Origin: Sitta carolinensis
Taxonomy: Eukaryota; Chordata; Aves; Passeriformes; Sittidae
Assembly: GCA_032173965.1 (NCBI GenBank)
Contig: JAVUNC010000006.1
Span: forward strand, 37,543,870 to 37,607,869
Length of the DNA stretch: 64,000 bases
Direction: 5' to 3'
The notes beneath the pieces are model-generated. The model made no database searches and was not told the origin of the DNA. It was given only the letters and a program-made list of their open reading frames with translations. Position numbers and translations under genes: made by a program. Of the stretch, positions 22,851 to 35,413 are shown one piece after another. Position 1 is the first letter of the stretch, and each line of letters starts with the position of its first letter.

Positions 22851-25779
22851 TGCCTTTCCTTAATGACATTTTTACTATAAGACAAAAACTACACACGTGC
22901 AATTCCAGGCAACTAATGCAGATACTCAATAATGAACTAAAATATTATGTGGCAATGAGCCAATAATCAAAGATAAATAATCTAGCCAATTAATCTTGCC
23001 AATAGAATTAGGTAGCTATTTAAATTATCCAAATCATGAGTATTCACTGTTTATATCTGTACAATAGGTGTTACAGAGAGCCTTTTGGAAATTTCACTAA
23101 ATGTTCTCCATCACCATGGAAGTATCTATGTAGTATCAATTTTCTGCATGGTTTGAGTTTTTGTCTTGGCTTGCACCTGAGAGCTGAAACAAGTTCTCAT
23201 CACTGAAAAAGAACCCTTAAACTAGTTTTATCACAAAACCTTTCAAAGTATTTTTTCTTTTCACAGGAGCATGCTTTCACTCAGATCTTTCTGCTGGCTA
23301 TGGGAAAAAAGCCACCTTATGCATGAAGTACTTTAAGTCAGCTTGCAGCATGATAACTTCTAGAACAGAAAATGCCTGTTGAATATACTATGCACAGTCA
23401 TTAATTTCAGCCTGAGTCTGTGCACTGAAAAATGGGAAGAGAGAAAATGAAGATGGTCTGGTAGCACCAAATCCCTTACCTTTTCTCTTCTTAGCTAAGA
23501 GAAGCAGTCTGAGTAGTAAAGTCTCATTGACTTCAGCAGTCATCAGGTGGTGGGAATGAACGTATTGTTTCAAAGAACATGCAAGACAGACACCTTTCTG
23601 AGTACATTGATCACTATTATTTTAGGGTGGCATCATGCAGTGCTAACTCAACTATTTTCATTTCATTTAAAGTTATTTTCCTTCCATATAACTGTACATA
23701 TTATGAAACTGATATTTTTAATATCTTTCCTCTTCCATGATACAGCTTGTAATCAGACAACTGCAATTTTATTTAGGTGTAAAAGTTCTACACATAAGGC
23801 AAACATCAGTATTTAACACAATGAAGTAGATGGCTTTACAGCAAGGGCACAGAAACATATCTAAGAGGTACAGGAGAGAAACCTCACATAAATAGCTTGT
23901 TTACAAAATGCAAATAGGATGAATTTCTTAAGCTGCTTGGCAGAGAAACATGAAAATTATCAAAACCTTAACCAGCTGCTTAAAAGTTATGGTTTTGCCA
24001 CTGACTCTCACCAGATGCCCAAAGGAAATTGGCACACACAATACATTTGCTTCAAGCCTAAAGGTTCCTGCTGAAAGGCTGAAATGTAAAATTGTCTTAG
24101 GTTCTGAGAAGGCTTGCAGAACATGTCACAACAGGACAGTAACAGGGCATGCATTACTGAGTACTCTTACTGCCCTGCACCTCAGCCTTAATCTCAAACT
24201 GTGGTTGTTTGGTTTAGACCTTGAGGAAATTATTTGAGTAATCTCCTACAAAAAAACAAAGTAGTGAAACTGGTGGTACTTAAGAAAACTTCTAATAATT
24301 TTATTCCTAAAATGAATATTATATTCTCATATATTGAGAAGCTATTGTTTTCAGTGACAATCTGCCATGGTCATTTTCAGGGTGTAATCACTGTTGTGAA
24401 AAAAAATCTTTGCTTTGAATTTCTCAGTATATTTCCCTATAAACATTTGGATAATTTTTTTATAGAAACATTAGGAAAATTGATATTTAAGACAAGCAGA
24501 AAACTGTGCATCAGAGCACTAAAGAGGAATGCTTTTGCTGGATGTGTGTTCTTCCCAGAAACACAGTTCAACAGTCTTGTATTCTACACAAGACAGATAT
24601 AGATCCCTATACCAGCTTTTCACTGGCTCATCCTTTTTTTTGACACTCTACCAATTTCAATCCCTTTCAATTGCTGCAAACAGTAAGATAGACATTATTT
24701 CCTGAAGGTATATTTACATGGGTCTCATCTTGGTTCTTCTCAGTGAAAAGTAAAGCAATTAAAATTGTGCTGGAGATCATACTTGTGTGCTCTCATTTCA
24801 GACATGAAAGCCCAGAAAAGCAACATTTTTTTTTTTTTCTTTTCATGTGGCTGAAAGTTTATTTGGTTTGAGATAAAAGTCATGATTTGTTTTTTGCTAG
24901 TGATTCATAGCCAACTACAGATCGGCTACCTGCCAATCCAGTTGGTATTTGCACAAATTGCACCATTTGTGGTGATGGTACCTCATCACCACAATAAGCA
25001 TTCTGCAAAGCAGATTGATCTTCAAAATGATCTCTGTGAGGCAGCAAGGATTCAGCTTCTTCTGCTATAGCTTAGTTTGGGCTATAGCAAAAAGAGAAGC
25101 AAAAGCTCTATATTAATCAGCACCTATGACCTGAAAAAACTAACAACTAAATCAAAGAGAAATTTGCTGCTTTTATGATCATTATATTTAAACTTCATCT
25201 GTAGTGTTTTGTTCTTTAATGCTAAAAATTACATGAGAAACCTGCTTTCCTGCAAGTCAAAGGACAGTAATATTTACATAAAAATTGAATAGGCAAATTG
25301 TAGCAGGTAAAAAAAGCCTGGAAGACAACCAAAATGCATTTAAACTAATAATTTATAGCATTATAACTTGTAACATAACTGAAGTTTAGTTTCTTAATGC
25401 ATACAGGGATATGCATGTGTACTTGCACAGGTCTATATAATATGCACGCAGACAAGCAGTGACACAAAGTTGCAACTAATTTTCCAAACTGCGAGACAAA
25501 TGCATGGACAGAATCACCTCAGTCTCTTAACAAAGAAGACCACTTTTGATCTCATGCAAATTCACTCAAGTCAGGAGAATTACACTGGAGAGAGGTTTGA
25601 CCCAGAATGTCAACAATTTTGACAAACTACAGATTTGTTTATCATGCAATTATTCACACAGAGGGACTTGCTTTCTCTTTTAAGAGGATGTGTCATGCAG
25701 TTTGATGTCTGCTACTTCTTTTTCAGAAACTGCTTTCTCAGTTCAGGCAAAGGCAGAACAAGCAGTGTCAGGGACTTAC

Positions 25780-25852
25780 ATATTTGATTTGCCTGTGCTT
25801 GCAGTAGGAATATAAAGTTTGTAAGTCATCCATACTAAGATATATTGCATGT
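25780..25852 (-). CDS. candidate internal coding exon, unrecognised protein
   Basis: This 73-bp segment reads HAIYLSMDDLQTLYSYCKHR then QIKY. The acceptor is strong (CCATCTTCTCCACTGTCCTAAG) and the donor is AAATAT|GTAAGT. It enters with one base of a split codon and leaves in phase 0, matching the entry phase of the candidate at 17112. No family is recognised. The length is small enough that chance cannot be excluded. Confidence 0.3.
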
Positions 25853-26333
25853 CTTAGGACAGTGGAGAAGATGGGATTCCTCCTGCCTGGGTAAAGAAAG
25901 ATTGAGTGAATTGTGATGCATCTTCCCTGCTCCCATTTCCTGCTCTTCTGTTGGATCTCATCCCTCCCTTTTCTTTCCCTTGACAGTATTTCAGTTTGTT
26001 TGGCTACCAGCAGCACACCCTCCCTCTAATGCATGTCTATAGCTCAGTAAAATAGGATCAAGGAGTCCTTCCTGCCACCAAGGCAAATAGACGAGGCTGG
26101 ATTGTGTGCCTTTGATTTAGAACTGCCTTTCCTCAAAACCTATTGGCCATACACACACTCCATAGTACTTCCACCAGATTCCCCTTTCAGCTGTATATGA
26201 TTTCTCTATGGTCCCACAATTTAATTATAATTGGTTTGTGCACTCCTTCCAGTTAAGAGCAAAAGACCAAACAGACACTTGCATAGTGGGGATAGTTGGG
26301 TAGAAGAAATGCTTTAGTTTCTTCTTTGGCCCT

Positions 26334-26380
<47 letters not shown>

Positions 26381-29300
26381 AAATAAATAACACCATTCAC
26401 ATACTGATTTTGACTATTTTACATTTCTACAATGTCAAGTAGCTTTTTGGAACAGATTCACTAGATGTGCCTCTACCTCCTTGTGCCCCAGCTGACAGCA
26501 CAGCCATCTCTAGCCAGCAGTTACTGCAACTCTACAGCTGGATTTCCTTTGCTCAAATATAGAATTAATTCTGAGGAAAATTACTATCAGTGCCTCTCTT
26601 TCTTCTTTCAAATTGAGTTTATTACCTTGTTTATACATCTAAGTCAAATCCTGCCCCACTTAATCCTAGACATGGAATCAAATTTGCAAATCACCCACAG
26701 CTGCACCTGTGTTTAAAGGAAAGATTACTTTTAGCAAAGTCCTCTCAGAACTGCACTATTTACGGTAGATGTCTGCATTTTTCTTTTAACAATATAGATG
26801 TCCAAAACAATCTTATTTGAGCATAGTACTTGATGAACAAAACTCAGACAAAAGGCGGCCCCTAGCAGAAATAAACAGACTCCCGCCATGTCTCCCAGTG
26901 CAGGTAGATATTGAGTGATTCTGGATCTCTCCATCAGCAAATCCTTTCTCCAGGACTAAAATCCAAACCCCAAACAAAGCTCCAAATCAAACTCTTCTTC
27001 TGCACCTCTTGGCACAGCCAGTTTCTGTAGGAACAGTCTCAGGATCCCTGTCATTACTAAGCATATTTATTACTCAACTTACATATCAGACATTAAGGGT
27101 AAGCATTAGTGCCAAAATCTCAAGAAGCTGGTAACAAATATGGCTTCACAGATGAAACACTCAGTGGGACCAAATCCCCTGTAAAAACTCTGTGTCTTGG
27201 TGGTTAACATCTCTTGTTTGCTGTCTTTCAAAGAGTGGAGTTATTTAACAACAAGCAAAATGCAGGCTATATGGAGGCTTACAGACGCGTCAATAAGAGA
27301 CTCACTGTCTTGACATCGCATTGGACTGTTAACGTGCCTCTCATGCATAGTGACTATGCAAAGGGCATGCTCTTTAGTTTTATGCATCTTTTCATGCATT
27401 TAGACTATGGGGATTTCCAGTATAAAGGGCAAGTATGAGCATTCCCCAAAAATGAAATGATGAAGAGAGTAACTGAAGTCCCGAAGGTAACATTGATGAG
27501 TTCCTTATCAGGACTCAAGAAAACACAGCAAAAGATAGTCTCTAGGGAATTCTAATTCAATCTTCACCAAAAAAAATTATATCAGTCTGGAGTTTAATCA
27601 GTATCGTAGAAACTACATGTAAATTTAAAAACTATTACATTCGTAATTAGTGCAAGTGTTATAAAACTATTTCATCCCCTTGTAAGCTGAGAAACAAGCA
27701 ATGATTTACAAACTGGACAATCAGTACACCAGCCTATGTAGGGATACTTCTGATTGTGCCTGCCCACGTGCAAAAAACAGGGCTTTTATCTTTACATAAT
27801 AAAAATCTTAAATAGCAGTAATGCTTCATCCTCAAGATCAGGGACAGTATGGTGCCAATCATGAGATGAGGTTAGAGAGAAATTGCTACAGAAGCATTGT
27901 GATGAACAGACTTATTCTCCAGTAGTGACTCTGGAATATATATTACAGAAATTATTGGTCTACATCATCAATTCCAAACTTCCAACACAGTACTTACATA
28001 GTTCTTTAAACTGGGACACAGATTAATCTGACCACAGTGACACATAACAATCACTGTGGTCACCAATAAAGCAAAGACAAAGAAAACAAATAAGTTTTTT
28101 AAAAAGTTAGCATTGCACAGGGACTGGATTGATACAATGGTAACATCTTAAATGCACTGTCCATTGGTGTATTTTACCTGTGATTCTGGAGCATTTCTGT
28201 GTACCAATCTTCTAAAAGGAGACACAAAACCTCCCCCTCCTCGAAAACATGTAGATATTCTCAGTGATCAAATTCATTTAAAAAGCAGCCCATAATTAAG
28301 ATTTTTTTTAAAAGTTAGATTTCGTATTATTAAAGCATAATGGGGTCCCCTAGGTTCCAATTAGGAAACTGATTAAAAAATCTTTGAGCTTAAAAAGTTG
28401 CAGGTAGGGAGTTCTGCTCTCAGCTGCCTTGAATTAGCATATCGATGGCACCACAGCCTTAGCTGGAATCAAAGGCAGAGACGCCACAGACATTTTGCCA
28501 GGCCAGCACAGTGCTTTGTGAGCACTCCTGCCTCAGTCCAAGGAAAGAATTACTTACACATCCAGGCCTGACCAGCAACAAAAAAAGTTACAGTAAGACA
28601 AATGTACTGGGCAAAGTATTTACTGGTAGTGGTACTTCAGGGATAAGGTATTGGGATTGGACTAACATGAAAAAGAACAAAGTCTAAACCAAAACAAAAA
28701 TTATGAGGTTTCTGGCTTGGATTTGGAAGGACATTAATCTACGACCTTGATCCATAACAGAGCTATGGCTTCAGTTTCAGCATAAGGCAAAGTTCTGGCA
28801 TAAACCCAGAAATTTGCTTTAGAAAGGCCCTTAAGATCTGGGTTAACTTTCATTCTCTTGAAAATTTAAGACAATTAGCCACATTTGTTTCAAACAGTTT
28901 CAGCCTGCTGCTCTACCTGTCTCTTCCTGATCTAACCAAATGTCCTTCAACCAGAAGCAAAGGAGAAGCTTGCAAGGCACTTTAGTAGCAACTATTAAGG
29001 AAATTGCTTAAATAAGGTGCTCAGGAGACACAGTACCAAGTTCAGTCTTGGTGAGATAATGAAACAGCACAGGGAGGAAAGGTCTGACAGTCTGTCAGAA
29101 GAGCACAGAACTGATAAACTGGTGAAACTTATCAAAGCTCGCACACTGATGACTATTACATGAGAAAAGGATGAAAGTGACTTATGCTTTGATGGAAATG
29201 GGGTATTTTTATGTTAAGACCATCACTTTTGCTTCAGGCAGTTCATCTGGCAGAAGACACTGAAGGGTTTGCACATCATCAAGGATTACTCTGGTGGATA

Positions 29301-30616
29301 AGGTTTAAGCAATTACAAAATTGTGCCTAGATTTCTGATGATCAAGGTGAGGGGAAAATAATTGGGATTATGGGGTTTTTAGTATCTTGCTTCATTGTTA
29401 ATAAAAAAAATATAGCACCAAAGGACCACCTTGGCATTTTCTTTATCTTGGATAGCATTGCAGTCTTTAGGCTCATGAACACAATGCACTGCAGAAATAT
29501 GTGCCCAAATGCAGAGGGAATTTACCTTGGTTCTGGTTCAAGGACTATTATGTTGTCTGTAGCTTCTCAGGTTACAACAGCTCACTTTCACCTGTACAGT
29601 ATTTTTGCAAAGAAGTTTTTTCAGGTTTTGAAATGGCTCTTCTCCCAAAAAGGATGTGTGAAGTAAAGGAATAAAAATGCAATGCCAAGATAGGCATGGT
29701 TATAGCTCCCATGGCACCTATAACTCAGATGTCTCCAGCACATGAAGTACTTTGTAATATTGAATTTGCTGCTAAACATAGGCCTCAACTGCACTGTATG
29801 TACAGTACATTCTAGGGGGTTTGACCAGTCAGCTTGTAGCTTGTTAAATACTATGGGTCAGCTTTACATCTGTTTCCTCTGTTAGTCCCTTGACCCTATT
29901 CCCATTTCATCACAATTTTGTCATAGGTCTTAGACTAGATCCCCCTTTAATTACCCTGAGGAACTAACCAAAATCCACAGTTAAGGCAGTACTTCTCACC
30001 AGCTGCTTCTTTTGAGAAACATTTTTCCCATTTCCTAGAGTAGGGTATGCCTGTGCTGAGAAATGACATTGTGTCTTTGTGAAACAATTTGCTAAGCCTG
30101 TATGACTATTAAATACCACACTGCATGTGTAGGCCGAAACAAAGCCGTTTTCTGGTGAATGCTGCTTACAAATCCTGAAGTCTGAAGATACATTTTCAAA
30201 ATTGTTAGAGACTACCTAAGTGTTCTGCACATCAACACTTTCTTCGGAAATTCCACCTAAAAATGTCAAGTGATACCAATAGCTTTAATCCAGACTCTGA
30301 AAGTCTCTGTGTATGCGAACTGCTTTTCATGCATGAGGAAAAATTCTTTCACATCCTGTCATGCAAGGGCACCCAACCTCATGTCTTGTACCTTTGAGCA
30401 TAAGATTAAAAAAAATTTTAAAAATAAAAAAATATATTGTTGCCTGGTATGCTGCAGACAGCAAAAGTGAAACACAAGAGACCCTTCTTCACATAGCACT
30501 GAATATTTGTGAAAAGCCCATTTGAGGAAAAGGAATTCTTTGTGAAAGTCTCTGGAGTGTTGCTAACTTCTAGAATTGGATGCATGTTCTGAAGAAGAGG
30601 CACAGAAACAAAACAG
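25853..30616. other. unique DNA, no recognised gene
   Basis: This holds a 43-bp poly(A) tract (listed) and a 34-bp splice-bounded minus-strand segment at 28178-28211 (strong acceptor CTCCTTTTAG, donor CACAG|GTAAAA; one frame reads DWYTEMLQNH). A plus-strand 75-codon frame at 27214-27438 retains several CpGs but has no recognisable motif. Nothing else can be supported. Confidence 0.4.
26337..26392. repeat. poly(A) tract (43 bp) with AAAT tail
   Basis: A43 is followed by CAAATAAATAAC. No mobile element body or target duplication was recognised next to it. Confidence 0.9.
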
Positions 30617-30661
30617 TCATCCTGGTCAGACAAAAGGTTAGTCTAACTCAATAGTATGTCC
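30617..30661 (+). repeat. possible ancient amniote repeat fragment
   Basis: CATCCTGGTCAGACAAAAGG followed by TTAGTCTAACTCAATAGTAT resembles the 'ctgggtcagaccaaaggtccatctagcccagtat' stretch that recurs in reptile and other amniote genomes. It is about 45 bp; the family name is not certain to me. Confidence 0.3.
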
Positions 30662-33600
30662 CTGAGCATCCTGTAAATGCAAAGCAAAAAGTATAAAACC
30701 AGGCAAGCACATAATGATACTTTTCTAAATACTCCCTCATGATTCCGATACTTGTAGCTTTGAAACTGTGCCTTTAAAATACGCAATCCACCCTTCAAGA
30801 GGAACTCAGGTCATGAAAGGAGAATGAAAAGAAAGCAAAGAGTGGCTGCACATATTGCCACTGCAACAGCAGTTGAACTCTTGAATCTATGCACAGGGGA
30901 GTTTCTCTTTTGAGGCAGGAGGAGAGGACATTCTCTGATGCAAACCTTGTAGAGACCCTCATGGGTAGGTAGGCCAGCAGCAGCTCTTGATTATTTCCTT
31001 TAGACTTATGAACTCCCCTAAACTCATAAACTTTTTCTTTTATAGATCAACCACTAAAGTGAGGCAGCAAATAATTTTCTCAAATGCAGTATATTCACTA
31101 TAAATACTTATTTTGAATAAAATGTATTCATGTCTTGTGTGTAGTTGAGTGTAGACTAAAATTCTGCTGGCTTCTCAGAATGCCAACTGCCACTGAAGTT
31201 GGTTAAAAAAAAAAAAAAGAAATTATTTCAGAAAACTATTACAATAATTTTGCATTTTTGATGCAAATCTAGTAGTCAGCCTAAAAATTTTAGTGAATAT
31301 ATATATATAATTGGGAAATGGCTAAACAAAATGATGACTTGACAGTCTTTGCTGTCAGTACTTTTAAAGTTCATAAATTCTTGTAATTTACAAGAATTCA
31401 GGGACAGTAACAGTTTCCTTTAAGCTAATTATATGGAAAGCCAAGGAATACACAGAGTTATGCAATTAAATAAGGACGAAGAACAATGCCCTTTTATTTT
31501 AGCAGTGTTGTGCAAGATGCAGAACAGGAAACAGGTTAATCAGGAAGAAGCAGAAGAAATCAGGGTTTATTCATTCAGTTCTTTACAGTTGCTTAAAAAA
31601 GTTCTGCAAAATAATCCTGAGAATGAGTAGCTGATACTTTTCTATGTTGCGTCCTCAAATTTATATTTCATTTATCATAAATAGACTGTAATATCTGGAG
31701 TGCAACATGGCACTGGCAGCTGGGTTATCAGAGAATTTAGGACTCCAGTTTGTGATATTTATGGACACTGCAACAAATGCTACGCAGAAATCTTGTCTAC
31801 TCTAACTCTGATTTTATAGCAGTAAATAATGTTACCACCATGGGATATTTTTACCAATTTATCATCCTAAAGCTGATAGTGCTGCTAAAATCACTTGAGA
31901 GGACACATAGAAATCCACAACCCCTGCAGCACTGTGTCAATACACTGACTTGAAGGGAGAATGTCCCACATCCACACTCCTGTAATCCACCAGACACCCT
32001 ACAGGCAGGATTGCAAACCCAACAGGAAGCAAAATCAGTGTAATGTCCTTTTTATGTTCTATTCGTGGTAAAGTGTTTGAAATTACTGGAAGTTGAAGAA
32101 CTGTATTAACAGACATAATTTTCCTGGGCTGATTTCTAAAGAACCTTATGGTATGACCTGTGGGGGCCTGTGAAATGTGCTGAGAAAAGCTCCAGAAAAG
32201 GAGATTGCTCCACCTGAAAGAGAAAGCAGAGGAGGAATATGCAAGAATTGTACAAGGTGAACTGGGGCCACTAAAGCCCTTTCTTGAAGGTGTATATGTA
32301 TAGATTTAATACCACAGTTTATTTTCATTGCATAAGCACTGTTTATCTTGCAAGACTACCCTGGGGAGGAGCAAGGAACTCTGGCTGCAGGCCTGTATTT
32401 TAACTAGGTTTCTTAAGACAAAGTCCAGAGAGGCAGCGTCAGACTATATTGGGACTCAACTAGAAACCTCTGGTGTCCTTGTCTCAGTGCAGACATGCCC
32501 CCACTACATGGAAACAGATAGAGAAGCCAGAGAATCAAAATAGTTCTACCTAAATTCAAATAATTGTTCTATTTCTTTCTTCCTCACAACCTGTCTTTTA
32601 CCAGATCCATTATATAACGTCATACATTGTTATCTCAAAAACTATAAATTCTTAACACTGGAGAGTAGGAACTACATTTTGGTTTTGTGTTTGCACATAA
32701 TACAATGGCGTATTTAGTACTCTATATTTTCAAACAGTCTATTTGTTCCTCAGGCCACTGATTCAAGCTGCTCTAACTTCATTTTTGCCAGCCAGTTCTG
32801 TTGAGGTCTGTAGTCTGCTTAATATATGTATGCTTGCTCTGAGCCAAATCACCTGATGTGGGAAGAATTTCATCCCTGCCCAGATGCAATGAATTGTCTG
32901 TTTCTGTCAAGTTATTCAAAATTTTGCAAGGGCAGCACCACTGCAAGCAGCTTGTTTTATTAGTTCCCAATTTATATTAATTCCATATGCTACTGTGTAT
33001 TAATATCTCTCATCTCTCTTACCTTTAGAAATAAAAAATATGATTTATCAGCAGACTCTTTACGCTGCCAGTATATAATTGCACATGTGCTAATTGTTAA
33101 AGTTCTGAGGGAGCTATACTACGGGATCAATCCTTTTATTGATGCAGTAATGAGCTTTTAATGGCTGGCTGGCTAGGCCTTCTGGCCTTCTCAGCATGGC
33201 ATGCTTTAGCCATACCCTTTCTTTCTGCCCATTAATCATTGGTCTCCCATACCAGCATATCAAGGCAAACAGAACAGCCCTATTAAAAATGGGGAGCAAA
33301 CACCAAGAGTTACTGCATCTCATTATCTCCACTAATACATACATATAACACTGCAAATAATTTCCTCACATTGTTGAAAAGAAACCCTGGATGGCTCAAG
33401 GCCATGGTAAAGATACATCAGACTCGTCATCTTTAGGTCAGTATTTCACATCCTGGCCCATATAATAGTGACCTGTAGTCATTAACAACTGATGACATGT
33501 TTAAAACCTCACACTCTGGGGGAGCCACCTCACATCACTGACAGCTATAACTCTCATAGCTGGTTGCTGGAGAGCAATAGCATGTTTACAAAAACCAGAA

Positions 33601-33749
33601 AAGGCCTTGGCTGTGTCTAAGTCCTGCTCAGCAATAACAAAAACATGTTTCTATTATCAACATTGTATTTAGCACAAATCCAAAACACAGTCCCATAACA
33701 GCCACTGTGAAGAAAATTTACTCTACTTCAGCCAAAACTGTACCTTGTC
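30662..33749. other. unique DNA, no recognised gene
   Basis: This contains a short (AT)n run at about 31297-31310 and an A14 run at 31205. The region 33095-33340 on the minus strand has an AATAAA and TG-like ends but no duplication, so I do not call it an LTR. Confidence 0.4.
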
Positions 33750-34196
33750 TCAGTTCCTGACAGCAGGACGGTGGAAGAGATACACATACTTCTGAGCAAT
33801 AGATTTATGGATCCAGTAAAATGGAAAGTGATCAAGTAAGCCACTTTTCTCCAGCCTCTGGGTAGGGTGGCAGACATGCACTATTGACAAACCAACAGCC
33901 ATGCGGCACAGTTGTACGTTAGGTACCAGGGAATGTGTTCTGTATAGTCCAGCCAGGATGCTAACAGCATTCGTATGAGCCTGCTTCCTCACTTCTCCAT
34001 CAATTATGACGTGAGGATTCCGTGATTGAGATCCTTTTTGGGCAACATGTTTTTTATCCATTTGAAGGAACCACACACTATCTTGCAGGCAATAGCAGCA
34101 CTGGATCGATGAGAGGTTGTCGGAATCATTAAAAGTAAAGAGCTTGTAAAAATTGTAAAAGCAGGTCTTAGAGACAGATGAACACAGAAAATTTTA
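33750..34196 (-). CDS. CpG-retaining open frame, possible exon or pseudogene
   Basis: One minus-strand frame is open for about 148 codons from a TAA near 34196 to a TGA at 33750. It reads for example EVRKQAHTNAVSILAGLYR, VGLSIVHVCHPTQRLEKSG and DHFPFYWIHKSIAQKYVYLF. Roughly eight CpGs occur in 450 bp, unlike the CpG-poor surroundings, and codon choice looks coding. There is no ATG early in the frame. Plausible acceptors lie at CATCTGTCTCTAAG (exon from 34166) and TTTTTACAAG. A donor such as CAGAA|GTATGT near the 3' end would leave in phase 2 and fit the candidate exon at 25852. Alternatively the TGA is a genuine stop of a terminal exon or retrocopy. No family is recognised. Confidence 0.3.
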
Positions 34197-34429
34197 GATC
34201 TATGCTGTAGATGCTGATTCTGAAAGTAAAAGAGTTCCATTAGATAGTGAGGAAGGACATTAGACAATAAGTAGTGTCTTCAATCCAGGTCAAGAAAACC
34301 TTAGGATAGCAGAAAAATATATCTGTCAAGATATATAAAGTTTTAAGGTTAATAATGAAGTACGGTGCATTGAATTTATAACTAACAAGCAAGCATTGTT
34401 TTAAGCAAATGTACATGTATTAGCATTGT

Positions 34430-34640
34430 TTGGCTAAAGCTCATGTCAAGTAAGCTTTTGCTTTTGCTTTCTGCTATTGGCTAAAAGACTTTTAAAGTAT
34501 ATTGTAACACTCAGAACTCAGCAGCTGATGTCTGGAGTGTGAGCTGCTGTCTCGTGTAAAGAGACTCTTGAAGAAAAAATAAAAAACAGCTCGAGATGCA
34601 TCCCTCAGCAGTCCCGTCCCGTTCATGGGTTTGTACATAT
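34430..34640 (+). mobile_element. possible LTR remnant
   Basis: An ATTGG (reverse CCAAT) at 34476-34480, a TTTAAAGTATA-type box near 34490 and an AATAAA at 34578-34583 are followed by a CpG-bearing stretch with GCAGTCCCGTCCCGTTC. The order and GC-richer tail resemble the R-U5 part of an avian LTR. Neither end nor a target duplication could be fixed, so this is tentative. Confidence 0.25.
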
Positions 34641-34935
34641 TTTATGTACACTGGCTGGTGTATAGGAGGTCACACACAATTCTTTTATATTCTGTCATAT
34701 AAACACAGGCCAGGCTAAATAACACTAGGCTTACTGCACACAGAGTAAATTATACCAACACGTCCTGTATCACATATTATTTCTACCAAAGACTTGGAAG
34801 ACAGTAACTGGTTAGTATTGTGTGTTTGAGTACCTAGAGTTGAGGGAAGGAAACAGCAATCTGGCTGCCCAGTGAGCAGTAGTAACATCCTATTTTCTTG
34901 CAGTTACTTCATCATCTAACACACAACACACGTAA

Positions 34936-35150
34936 CATAGAATCATAGAATGTTTTGGAATGGAAGGGGCCTTAAAGCTCATCTGGTTCTCACCCTCCTG
35001 CCATGGGCAGACACCTTTCAATAGGCAGCTTGCTTAAAGACCCAACCAATCTGACCTAAAACGTCCAGGGATGAGGTATCCAGAACTTCTCTGGGCAGCC
35101 TGTGCCATTGCCTCACCACACTCACAGTAAAGATCTCCTCCCTAATATCT
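34936..35150 (-). mobile_element. CR1 LINE, 3' part (piece before microsatellite)
   Basis: The plus strand begins with the reversed tail CATAGAATCATAGAATG, then GGAATGGAAGGGGCCTTAAA, CCATGGGCAGACACCTTTCA and TCTCTGGGCAGCCTGTGCCA, a typical CR1 3' end with the end of ORF2. It ends at CCTAATATCTAG, where simple sequence takes over. The same CR1 resumes at 35453. Confidence 0.88.
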
Positions 35151-35347
35151 AGGGACATTATATATAATATATATCTATATCTATAATATATATCTATAAT
35201 ATATATCTATATCTATATCTATAATATATCTATAATATAATATCTATAAAATATATTATATATAATATCTATAATATATCTATATTATATTTAATCTATA
35301 TATTATATATATAGATATATATTATATTAATAGATAGATAATATATA

Positions 35348-35413
<66 letters not shown>

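Larger units (their letters stand above)
21041..25779. other. unique AT-rich DNA, no recognised gene
   Basis: This contains a 56-bp poly(A) tract and a possible MIR scrap (both listed). The 110-codon frame at 22597-22929 and the 122-codon frame at 24234-24602 show no protein-like motifs, are not flanked by convincing splice sites, and are probably chance. Confidence 0.45.

Noticed and set aside
24234..24602. 122-codon plus-strand ORF
   Set aside because: Lys/Phe/Ile-rich translation typical of AT-rich chance frames; no splice sites, domain or CpG retention.
33095..33340. Possible small LTR (minus strand, AATAAA near its end)
   Set aside because: TG/CA ends could be chosen, but no target-site duplication and no convincing TATA box were found.
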